From assembly GCA_903789595.1 (NCBI GenBank), contig CAIFEZ010000020.1:1-64000 (forward strand): a stretch of DNA of 64,000 nucleotides, given 5' to 3'. Positions within the stretch are counted from its first letter, which is position 1; every line of letters begins with the position of its first letter. Both the position numbers and the translations under genes were made by a program. This DNA is from an uncultured eubacterium 1-6 (lineage in GTDB: Bacteria; Bacillota; Clostridia; Lachnospirales; Lachnospiraceae). Of the stretch, positions 1 through 8,330 are shown piece by piece. Under the pieces are notes generated by a model. It saw nothing but the letters and a program-made list of their open reading frames with translations. It had not been told where the DNA came from and did not search any database.

Positions 1-185
1 CAATGGAATCTAACTCATAGAGTTTAACTTAATGACATTGCGCATGAACAGTAACTTCAATAGGACTTGAGGGACCGACAGAATCTCCAGGAATTGATTT
101 CTTCTATAAAATCAGCTAGAATGCATCTGGATAGTAAAGCATCTGTTCCGAAATATTCACGCACAGCATCTATGGAGGCCATTTG

Positions 186-1250
186 ATGAAGCACATCGTT
201 CTCACAGGCGGCGGCACCGCCGGTCATGTAACTCCGAATATTGCCCTGATCCCGGGCCTGAAGGACATGGGATACAAGATTTCCTACATCGGTTCTTACA
301 ACGGAATTGAAAAAAGCCTGATTGAGGCGGAGAGGATCCCCTATTACGGAATCTCCACCGGCAAGCTGCGCCGCTACATTGACCCCAAGAACCTGTCGGA
401 TCCGTTTCGCGTGGTGAAGGGCATTTTTGAAGCAAGAAAACTGATAAAGAAAATCAGCCCGGACATTGTCTTCTCAAAAGGCGGCTTCGTAGCGGTTCCG
501 GTTGTTCTCGCGGCGAAAAACTGCAAGGTTCCGGTTATCATCCATGAATCAGACATGACACCGGGACTCGCAAATAAAATATGCATTCCCTATGCCTCCA
601 AGGTCTGCTGCAACTTTCCGGAAACGCTCTCCAGTCTGCCGGAGGGAAAGGCCGTTGTGACCGGAACACCGATCCGGAAGGAACTGAGAGAGGGAGATGC
701 CGGACGGGGTTATGCATTCACCGGCCTTTCCCAGGACAAGCCGGTCATCCTCGTCATGGGCGGAAGTCTTGGCTCCGTAAATGTAAATAACCATGTCCGC
801 GAAGCCCTTCCGGAGCTCCTGAAGCAGTATCAGGTTGTGCATCTGTGCGGCAGGGGAAATCTGGATCACTCCCTGGATCAAACCGACGGATACCGCCAGT
901 ATGAATATATCAAGGAAGAACTGCCGGATCTTTTTGCGATGGCCGATCTGATTATCTCCCGCGCGGGAGCAAATGCAATCTGCGAAATCAGTACCCTTGC
1001 CATTCCGAACCTGCTCATTCCGCTTTCCGCTAACGCCAGCCGCGGCGATCAGATTTTAAATGCACGTTCTTTTGAGAAGCAGGGGTACAGCGAGGTAATC
1101 GAAGAGGAAAATCTCACCACACAGACCCTCCTCGCCGCCGTACAGAAGCTTCATGACAACCGGGATGCCTATATCTCCGCAATGAAGAACAGCAGACACA
1201 CCGATTCCATACAGATGATCCTCGATCTCATCCGCGAATACACAAAGTAA
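186..1250 (+). CDS. murG: UDP-N-acetylglucosamine--N-acetylmuramyl-(pentapeptide) pyrophosphoryl-undecaprenol N-acetylglucosamine transferase
   Basis: Translation MKHIVLTGGGTAGHVTPNIALIPGL..., with HESDMTPGLANK and a GGSLGS motif typical of MurG; ATG at 186 just after the TTG start used by the ORF track. Confidence 0.95.
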   Translation: MKHIVLTGGGTAGHVTPNIALIPGLKDMGYKISYIGSYNGIEKSLIEAERIPYYGISTGKLRRYIDPKNLSDPFRVVKGIFEARKLIKKISPDIVFSKGGFVAVPVVLAAKNCKVPVIIHESDMTPGLANKICIPYASKVCCNFPETLSSLPEGKAVVTGTPIRKELREGDAGRGYAFTGLSQDKPVILVMGGSLGSVNVNNHVREALPELLKQYQVVHLCGRGNLDHSLDQTDGYRQYEYIKEELPDLFAMADLIISRAGANAICEISTLAIPNLLIPLSANASRGDQILNARSFEKQGYSEVIEEENLTTQTLLAAVQKLHDNRDAYISAMKNSRHTDSIQMILDLIREYTK

Positions 1251-1394
1251 CACGAAAAAACGCGGCTGCTGCAGCCGATCTCTGCAACGAGATAAAACAC
1301 GCTGCGCGAGTTTTATCTCGCTATCGCGACGCTCGCCGCACACGAATACTTCGCATTCGGCTGCGGCTCACTGTTCGCGTAAATAAAAAAAACG

Positions 1395-1440
1395 ACGCCC
1401 GCCACAGCCGATCTTTCTTCCGGCTGTGACAGGCGTATTC
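1395..1440 (-). terminator. Intrinsic terminator downstream of the HIT gene
   Basis: Inverted repeat CGCCYGYCACAGCCG/CGGCTGTGACAGGCG followed on the minus strand by a T8 run. Confidence 0.7.
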
Positions 1441-1519
1441 GCGGTACTCCCGATGGCATGGCTTTCATTCAGGCGCATCTAATCACATACTTTAGTACAA
1501 GAAAAGCCCGGATAAAAGC

Positions 1520-1933
1520 TTACTTGAGATTTCGTGCCTTCTCCAGTATCTCCTTCTTCACTTCATCAGTCAGAGTTCCCGGCTTCCATGTGACGCCGGC
1601 ACCGTCCCCATTGTACCTCGGAATCAGGTGAATATGAAAATGGAACACGGTCTGCCCCGCTGCCTCTCCATTGTTCTGAACCACGTTATAGCCGTCACAC
1701 GGCAATTCTTTCATCATGAAGGTTACAATCTTCTTCGCCAGCACTGCCGCTCTGGATAAAAGATCCTCCGGAATCTCCGTGATGTCCGCATAATGCTTTT
1801 TCGGAAGAATCAGTGCATGCCCCTTTGTCGCCGGTCCGAGGTCCAGAATCACCCGGAAATCATCATCTTCATAAATTGTCGCCGACGGAATTTCACCCGC
1901 CGCAATTTTACAGAAAATACAATCATTCATGAT
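1520..1933 (-). CDS. HIT family protein (histidine triad hydrolase)
   Basis: MNDCIFCKIAAGEIPS... and HFHIHLIPRY histidine triad. Confidence 0.92.
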   Translation of the reverse strand: MMNDCIFCKIAAGEIPSATIYEDDDFRVILDLGPATKGHALILPKKHYADITEIPEDLLSRAAVLAKKIVTFMMKELPCDGYNVVQNNGEAAGQTVFHFHIHLIPRYNGDGAGVTWKPGTLTDEVKKEILEKARNLK

Positions 1934-2073
1934 ATTGTCCTCCCTGTCTGTGTCCATAAATTTCATATATCTCACTGTCGGTCACACAAGCGCACGGCAT
2001 GAAGCAATCAGCAGACGGTACCATTTACGGCACCGGCTGCAGTACGTTTCCTGTGTGATATACAGCAGATCCA

Positions 2074-3471
2074 TTATACACTTTCCGGAGGCCGTTGAAC
2101 AATCCCCGACGTGTGATACATGAAAGACTGATCCGAAAAGCGCAGCCGGTCGCCGTCTCTGAGCGGATATGCCTCTCCCGAGACGAGCAGCTCCCCGTTC
2201 CGGAAGGTGCCGTTTTTCGAGTTCAGATCGATAATGCAGTATCCCTCCTCCCGATACACAAACCTGGCATGGATTCGGCTCACAGTCGGAACACTCAGAA
2301 TAAGGTCCGCTGATTTTCTGCTCTTTCCCAGAATATGGTTCGTTTTCCACAATTCAAGCGCGCCTGTGCGGCTGTCAGCGCTCCTGTCTGCAGAACCTTG
2401 ATCACGGCTCTTCCATGTTCGGTCTTCGGAGCCCTGTTCCCGGATGTCCGGCAGCAAAACGGCCAGAACCTTCGGATCCGCTTCCCGGGTACCCGCCGTC
2501 AGAAGCACGGTTTCCTTTCCGCCGTCCTCGTCTCCTTCCGAATGGTCCTCTCTCCTTTCGATCATATCCATCGCCATGTTCCCGGTCGATTCCGGCGGTC
2601 CTTTTCCATCTCTTTCATCCGGAAAACCTGTCGAAATGGGCTCCGGCCGGATTCTCTGCGCCTTTCTTTTTCTGTCCGGAAGAAAATCACGGCTTTCTCC
2701 CTGTTCCCCTTTTCCGGAGCTTTCCTCTTTTTCGGAGCTTTCCTCTTTTCCGGAGCTTTCGTCTTTTCTTTTCATTCGTGAGAACCAGTTTCGAATTCGC
2801 GAAAAGACCCCTTCGCCAACGGTACGATTATCTTCCTCAAAAAACTCATCCAGTATCTTTTCCCGCTGCTCCCGCCGTTCTTTTTCACCGGGATTCATCA
2901 GATCCCGGCTCTCCGGCTCCGGCTTCGGACGGCATTCCTCCAGAAGCTCCTGAAAATCCCCGACGCAGAGGCTTCCCTCCGATGCCTTCTGATAAAAAGC
3001 GTAGCCCATGATTACCGACTTTCGGTCTCCGTGATCCAGATGCGGAAGCATCGTTTCTCCGAGATTTTTCAGCTGGTCCGAAAAGGGTTCTTCCTCATCC
3101 GGATAGTATATAAAATAGATCCGCGTTCTCTCCGCATTCAGAAAAACAAGCGACGGACGCAGCTGTATCCCGTTTTCATCCAAAAGAAACTCTTCGAGAT
3201 TCCGGATAGCGGCAAGCAGAGAGGAGTACAGAAGTTCCAGAAACTGCCCCGTGATCTTCTCTGTCTCCAGGATATCCTCCAGCGACTGCCTCGAAGTCAC
3301 ATCGTACAGATAGCGCGTGCCGGCATCAATTTCCTGGATGCGGCAATCGATAAAACCCGGTATATGATTTTCTGTCACCATGCGCACGATATAACTGCCA
3401 CGGTCCGGAGTCTTTCCTTCCGAAAGGATCCGGTAATTGTGACAGATATCACGGCTGCTTTCAATCTTCAT
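2074..3471 (-). CDS. FHA domain-containing protein with N-terminal DUF6382-like domain, Tad-locus associated
   Basis: C-terminal FHA signature GKSRKSADLILSVPTVSRIHARFVYREEGYCIIDLNSKNGTFRNG. Confidence 0.85.
   Translation of the reverse strand: MKIESSRDICHNYRILSEGKTPDRGSYIVRMVTENHIPGFIDCRIQEIDAGTRYLYDVTSRQSLEDILETEKITGQFLELLYSSLLAAIRNLEEFLLDENGIQLRPSLVFLNAERTRIYFIYYPDEEEPFSDQLKNLGETMLPHLDHGDRKSVIMGYAFYQKASEGSLCVGDFQELLEECRPKPEPESRDLMNPGEKERREQREKILDEFFEEDNRTVGEGVFSRIRNWFSRMKRKDESSGKEESSEKEESSGKGEQGESRDFLPDRKRKAQRIRPEPISTGFPDERDGKGPPESTGNMAMDMIERREDHSEGDEDGGKETVLLTAGTREADPKVLAVLLPDIREQGSEDRTWKSRDQGSADRSADSRTGALELWKTNHILGKSRKSADLILSVPTVSRIHARFVYREEGYCIIDLNSKNGTFRNGELLVSGEAYPLRDGDRLRFSDQSFMYHTSGIVQRPPESV
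2710..2772. repeat. 18-bp in-frame tandem repeat (ESSGKE units) in the FHA protein linker
   Basis: Repeated ttccggagctttcctctt; translates to ESSGKEESSEKEESSGKGE. Confidence 0.85.
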
Positions 3472-3614
3472 CGGACCGCCTCCTTTCTTGCATTTCTTCC
3501 TGACTGCCAGAACGTTCCCTGTTTGCCCGGTCCAATTGATATCCGTAAACGGAGCAAACGGAGCTTATCCCGGCGCTCCCCATGCAAAAGCATCGGTCTG
3601 ATTATCTTCATGTT

Positions 3615-4202
3615 CTACTGCCTCTCGACAGCTTTCCTCACAGTTCTGGCGGCCCTTAATTCTCCGACCGGAGTTACCTTATCCACATCCGCGCTCACAG
3701 ACAGATTGAAAATATCCCGAAACGCCGCAAAACTCTGATTCAAGAAGGAAACCGACGTTCCGCCTTTTCCGCAGCTTACCTCAACCGCCGGACGGGATGC
3801 CGGCATAACCTGCGCCTCCACTCTCTCCTCCGCCTTTCTCTCCGCCATATTCTGCGCATCAATATCCCGGTCATACCGGCTGTTTCCGGCAAGACACACC
3901 TCTGCTCCCGCCGCCAGATACCAGTTCCGGTTATGCACATAGAAACACAGAATGATCAGCAGTGCAGTCAGCAGCACCGTCGCCGGTACAATAAACGACG
4001 CTTCCACCGTCATGCTTCCCTTCGAGAGCCGCGCCGCCTTCTCACGCAGGGCAGCGTACCCTCGGTGTTCTCTTCCATTCCTTTCTTTCCCGCTTACTTC
4101 TTTTCCACTTACTTCTTTTCTGCTTACTTCTTTTCTGCTTACTTCTTTCCCACTTACTTCTTTTCTATTTACTTCTTTTCCACTCACTTCTTTTGCACTC
4201 AC
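3615..4202 (-). CDS. TadE-like pseudopilin with repeat-containing N-terminal leader
   Basis: GTG start behind GAGGAG; (KEVSx)n leader, then SKGSMTVEASFIVPATVLLTALLIILC prepilin-like segment. Confidence 0.75.
   Translation of the reverse strand: MSAKEVSGKEVNRKEVSGKEVSRKEVSRKEVSGKEVSGKERNGREHRGYAALREKAARLSKGSMTVEASFIVPATVLLTALLIILCFYVHNRNWYLAAGAEVCLAGNSRYDRDIDAQNMAERKAEERVEAQVMPASRPAVEVSCGKGGTSVSFLNQSFAAFRDIFNLSVSADVDKVTPVGELRAARTVRKAVERQ
4088..4195. repeat. 15-bp in-frame tandem repeat, about 7 units (KEVSG/KEVSR)
   Basis: Direct reading of cttacttcttttcca-type units. Confidence 0.95.
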
Positions 4203-4306
4203 TTCTTTTTCTCCTCACTGCTCTTTGAAAATGCAGATAAATTCCTTGCCAATAAAGCATTCATAAGGGATCCTGCGGCAAAAGAGAGATTCTGCGGCAT
4301 AAGTAT

Positions 4307-4720
4307 TCACCGGAGAGTCAATCCGAAAGCGAGCAGTATCGTACAGGACAGCCATAAAAACGGCACAAACGGCAATATTATTTTCTTTTCCGAGCGCACC
4401 GCTTTCATTACGGCTCCCGTGAGGAGAGCCGCGATGAGCGCGAGAATCAGAATCCTGCAAATTGTAAAAAGATCACTCCATGCTCCGCACGCGAGGAGCA
4501 CGATTCCATCGCCCGGTCCTACCTTTTCCCTTGTCAGAACAGCGGCCAGAAGAAAAAGAATCCCCGGAAACATTGCCGGCAGATCGATTCCCTGCCGGGC
4601 GATGATGCCGGACACGAGAAGCAGGAACGTAAATCCCGGCAAAATTCGAAAGGTTCTCAGATCAGATACGCCATTTACCGTCAGAATCAGCAACAGCGCT
4701 CCGTTACTCAGACATTTCAT
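4307..4720 (-). CDS. Prepilin peptidase-like (A24/CpaA-type) membrane protein, second copy in the locus
   Basis: MKCLSNGALLLILTVNGVSDLRTFRILP... with a VGPGDG (GxGD-like) motif and several TM segments; start just after the upstream stop. Confidence 0.6.
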   Translation of the reverse strand: MKCLSNGALLLILTVNGVSDLRTFRILPGFTFLLLVSGIIARQGIDLPAMFPGILFLLAAVLTREKVGPGDGIVLLACGAWSDLFTICRILILALIAALLTGAVMKAVRSEKKIILPFVPFLWLSCTILLAFGLTLR

Positions 4721-4721
4721 T

Positions 4722-5597
4722 TTATTCCTTGCCTTCTTCTGCGGCACACCGGCTGCAGATATGCATTCCTTCCGCCTCGGAAGCCGGAACGAGATGAACC
4801 TTCCTCGTAAGTCCGCTGCACCGCGAAGAATTGTGATAGCAGTCTCCCTCTCCGGTGATATACACAAGGCCGTGCATTCCTCCCTTTCCGACACATTTCT
4901 CACAGGCGTGATACCTTCCTCCTCCGGCATTCCGCATCGCGGGGACCAGCGCCGAGGGCACCTTCCGGATCTTCAGCTCCAGATAGGTGCATTCCGAACG
5001 GGTGTGATAAACACTCCCGTACTCTGTCACATATACCAGCCGGTTTTCCTCCTCCGAAGGAAGCTCCCGATTTTCCTCAGGATCCCTTCCCGTCCATGCA
5101 TGAACCCTCCCTCTTACGGCAATCCTTCTGCCCGGAATCGGAACCGGAAACCACTCCGGTCTGTAAGAAACAGGCTCACAAAGATCAATGACGGACGGCC
5201 CCTGATAAGTCCCGACAAGGCCCGCAGCCGCCCCTGTTTTCTCGACGGCTTCCTGAAGGCGGACCATCCTTTTTACATACAGGCCGTAAATGTCCATCAT
5301 ACAGATCAGTGACGTCACACACAGAAAAAACAAGGGAACCGACCATGCCGCTTCTACGGTCAGACTTCCTCTTCTCCATCTGCCTTTTCTTCCCGCTGTT
5401 CTTCTCTCTGCTCTCTCCTCCGCTCTTCTCGCTGCTCTTCTGCCTGTACTCGCCTTCTCTCTTTTCGCTGCTCTTCTGTCTGTTCTTCGCTCTTTTCTTC
5501 CCGCTGTTTGTCTGTCTGCTCCTTCTTCTTTTCTTTCCGCTGTTTGTCTGTCTGCTCCTTCTTCTTTTCTTTCCGCTGCTTCTCCTTTGATTATCAC
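4722..5597 (-). CDS. TadE-like pseudopilin with two C-terminal Cys/His-rich repeats
   Basis: GSLTVEAAWSVPLFFLCVTSLICMMDIYG prepilin-like segment; VYHTRSEC...CEKC and CYHNSSRC...CSRC. Confidence 0.65.
   Translation of the reverse strand: MIIKGEAAERKEEGADRQTAERKEEGADRQTAGRKERRTDRRAAKREKASTGRRAARRAEERAERRTAGRKGRWRRGSLTVEAAWSVPLFFLCVTSLICMMDIYGLYVKRMVRLQEAVEKTGAAAGLVGTYQGPSVIDLCEPVSYRPEWFPVPIPGRRIAVRGRVHAWTGRDPEENRELPSEEENRLVYVTEYGSVYHTRSECTYLELKIRKVPSALVPAMRNAGGGRYHACEKCVGKGGMHGLVYITGEGDCYHNSSRCSGLTRKVHLVPASEAEGMHICSRCAAEEGKE
5500..5582. repeat. 36-bp in-frame tandem repeat (RKEEGADRQTAE units)
   Basis: Two near-identical copies of ctgtttgtctgtctgctccttcttcttttctttccg plus degenerate extensions. 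Confidence 0.9.
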
Positions 5598-5895
5598 GAT
5601 TTTTTCCTCTGCCTGAGATGTGCCACTTCCGCCCGCACGAAGTGTGACACATCAGATCATTTGTACGGAATCCGTCGGGCTGCCTCCCGAATGCGCTTGG
5701 ATCCGGGAATACATTCGCAGAATTATCTCATGTCCTTTCTCATGATAAAATATTATTTTGTAAACGGCCGCGCACGATGCGCCCGCCTGCGTTTCCGCAG
5801 AGCTTATACTGTATTTTTTGTCGTTTTAGGTGTAGGGGGAATATCAGACCCTCCCGCAAAGCGGGAGACACCCCGCCGGATTCCGTGTGATCAGG

Positions 5896-7455
5896 TTACA
5901 TATCGTATCCGTAGCTTCTCTCCGCAGTATAGGTATTGGTACCGACGGACGCGCCGATCTCTACGCTTACCGCATCGATGCAGTGATCCAGATGAAAATT
6001 TTCCTTTCCCTCATGGGTCCGGATATTGAGCTCCGTCAGATCCATAATTCTCTCCGTCAGCTTCTTTGTTCCTTCGCCCAGGAGCAGAATCCTCAGGTAA
6101 TCCCTGTATTCCAGCCCGGCCGCGGAAGATTTTCTCTCCCCGTCCGCTGCGGATGTGAATCTTCCGAGATTTTCGATGGAAAGCTGCCAGGACTCCGCGG
6201 TCTTTACCAGCGGTACTTTCCCGCCGCGGGTCAGGACCTGGAGATCCAGTATTGACTCCCCGTAAGCCCACGCCACACGGATCGCGAATGCCAGAACCGG
6301 CGCGAGCTCCGGATTCAGAAGCCCCGCGCTGATCCCCGCGGCCAGCAGATCCGCCTGCGCCCTCTTGTCCGGGTCCGTCATCAGAAACGCCATATTCGAA
6401 GCCGCTCTGAGAACCTGCATTTTCGACAGAACCACCTTCAGATTGTCCCGGTCGTTTCGCCTTCCTCCTATGGCATACTCCGCCTGGTAGGCGAGCGGTT
6501 TCTGCTGATCCTTATCTGAAAAGCACGGAAAATCCTCGATCAGAAATTCCTGAATCAGAATCTTTTCCATCGGACCTTCCCACTCCGACGGGGTCATGCC
6601 CATCCCCAGAGAATGCTCTCTGCCGCTCAGCAGCTCCCCGGCGCTTACGCTTTTCCGGGAAAGCCCGGATTCTCCTTCTCCAAATACAAGCTTCAGCAGT
6701 CCTCTGCCCCGAAGGAGCTGATAAGAAAGAAGCGGGTTCTCCCAGACAGGCACCACATTGCCGCCGAATCCTTCTGCGATTTCCTCCGCCGATGCTTCCT
6801 CCGCGCCGTCCCCGCTCTGTTCAGCCGAGGGCACCGGACGGCACAGCCCCTCGGCCACATCTCTGTCATAATACGCCTGCGCATTTTCCGTCCGGTAAGT
6901 GCCCGCCTGTCTCTCCAGCTCTTCCGCTTTTTCTCCATTCTGAAAGACACCCTCCGACATCTTTTTCAGGAGCTCTGCTCCGGCCTGAAGCTTCATCTGT
7001 TCACATACCTGTCTCCGAAAGGCAGTGTTTTCCTGATCGGTCGCCAGGACATAGCCTGTCATCGAGCAATTCTCCCGGTTCAGCCGTATGCTCAGCAGAT
7101 TGCCGCCTCCCGTCAGATTGTTCTTCGTCGGATCCAGAATATACTCCGACCAGGTCTCCGTCTCCCGGAGCACCTCGTCCAGGCGCAGGCCGGATGCCCC
7201 GTATCCCCCGTCCAGAAACAGCAGACCGTAATCCTCGAACAGCTCGCGGTCATACTGCGCAAATACCGAGTACAGTCCCTGCTCCAGAGCGCTTGCCACT
7301 GTAGCTCTCGCGGCTGCCTGGCGCATGGATTTCAGTCCCGCAAGGATCAGCCCCAGGAGAACCAGAAGCAGCAGACTGACAAACAGCGTAATGCTGCCCC
7401 GGCTCATTTTTTCTCTCTGTCTGCCCGCTGACAGATTCCGCATCGTGTCCCTCAT
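5896..7455 (-). CDS. DUF5702-type / TadG-like Tad pilus protein
   Basis: N-terminal RGSITLFVSLLLLVLLGLILAGLKSMRQAAARATVASALEQGLYSVFAQYDRELFEDYGLLFLDGGYG. Confidence 0.75.
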   Translation of the reverse strand: MRDTMRNLSAGRQREKMSRGSITLFVSLLLLVLLGLILAGLKSMRQAAARATVASALEQGLYSVFAQYDRELFEDYGLLFLDGGYGASGLRLDEVLRETETWSEYILDPTKNNLTGGGNLLSIRLNRENCSMTGYVLATDQENTAFRRQVCEQMKLQAGAELLKKMSEGVFQNGEKAEELERQAGTYRTENAQAYYDRDVAEGLCRPVPSAEQSGDGAEEASAEEIAEGFGGNVVPVWENPLLSYQLLRGRGLLKLVFGEGESGLSRKSVSAGELLSGREHSLGMGMTPSEWEGPMEKILIQEFLIEDFPCFSDKDQQKPLAYQAEYAIGGRRNDRDNLKVVLSKMQVLRAASNMAFLMTDPDKRAQADLLAAGISAGLLNPELAPVLAFAIRVAWAYGESILDLQVLTRGGKVPLVKTAESWQLSIENLGRFTSAADGERKSSAAGLEYRDYLRILLLGEGTKKLTERIMDLTELNIRTHEGKENFHLDHCIDAVSVEIGASVGTNTYTAERSYGYDM

Positions 7456-7464
7456 TGGTCTTCC

Positions 7465-7644
7465 TCAGATTCCCTGGCTTTTGCTGGTGATCTTGCTCAG
7501 AATATTCGACACCAGGCTGGTGAGCTGGCTCTTGAAGATAATGACAAGGCCGATCAATACAACGATGATCAGAACGATTTCCACCGTACTGATGGCGTCC
7601 TCTTCCATCCAGAAGTTTCGTATCACATTCTGCAAGTTCTTCAT
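7465..7644 (-). CDS. flp: Flp family type IVb pilin (59 aa), absent from the supplied ORF track
   Basis: MKNLQNVIRNFWMEEDAISTVEIVLIIVVLIGLVIIFKSQLTSLVSNILSKITSKSQGI*; GGAGG-type RBS upstream; inside the Tad locus. Confidence 0.88.
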   Translation of the reverse strand: MKNLQNVIRNFWMEEDAISTVEIVLIIVVLIGLVIIFKSQLTSLVSNILSKITSKSQGI

Positions 7645-7871
7645 TTTGTCCTCCTTTTCTTCTCAAAAATTCTTCTCCGCTTTCTTCCTGTGATCTGTTT
7701 ACACTTATCTGACCAGACAGGAATCCCACAGCACCTTTATCTCCTCATTATCAGATAAAAAATCGTTTCTTTCAGATATCCGGTAAACAATAACCTTCTC
7801 CGCCATCCTGCGGCGCGGGCGCTTATACAGTTTGCGGCACTATGTGCCGTGCTTCCATCTCCCTGATTTTC

Positions 7872-8330
7872 TCAAAGCTGCATGGTCGCGGGAATGATTA
7901 TGATGAGCAGTACAATGCCAAGCATGACAAACATCGGAAACGCCATGCGTACGGCCGCCCGGTCTCCATCCGCTCTTGCCCGCCTCTTCCGGGTTTCAAA
8001 AGCCTCCTGCACCTCCTTTTCCAGCATTCCCGACAGCTGGCTGCCTCCCTTTTTCTGGCTCTGCGCAAGAAGGAGCGCCAGCTTTCTGTATTCCGGCGTG
8101 CCGCACCGCTCCCCGAAGTGTGTCAGAGCATCCTGCTCATACACCCCGTTATTCATCTCTGCCACGGTTACGGCTACCTCCCGATACTCCTTTCCAAGCC
8201 TCTCCATCGCCTTTCTCACGCTGAGTCCCGCTGCCGTAAGCAGCTGCAGCTTGCTTACCAGCTCCGGATACTGGCCGGTAAGCACCTTCCTTCGCTTCTG
8301 CTCCGCCTTCTCTTTCCTGTCCTTCCCCAC
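7872..8330 (-). CDS. tadC: TadC C-terminal part (type II secretion system F family); separated from its N-terminal part by a frame change
   Basis: GKDRKEKAEQKRRKVLTGQYPELVSKLQLLTAAGLSVRKAMERLGKEY...MAFPMFVMLGIVLLIIIIPATMQL; GTG is the first codon available in this frame. Confidence 0.75.
   Translation of the reverse strand: MGKDRKEKAEQKRRKVLTGQYPELVSKLQLLTAAGLSVRKAMERLGKEYREVAVTVAEMNNGVYEQDALTHFGERCGTPEYRKLALLLAQSQKKGGSQLSGMLEKEVQEAFETRKRRARADGDRAAVRMAFPMFVMLGIVLLIIIIPATMQL

Noticed and set aside
64-186. Short open frame DLRDRQNLQELISSIKSARMHLDSKASVPKYSRTASMEAI* ending at the murG start
   Set aside because: Only about 40 codons after an in-frame TAG at 61; no start or domain recognisable, so not called as a gene.
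3933-5312. 459-aa plus-strand ORF opposite the TadE-like genes
   Set aside because: The 'YFFSAYFFS' repeats are the antisense reading of the KEVSx 15-bp repeat; the minus-strand frames have RBS and prepilin motifs.
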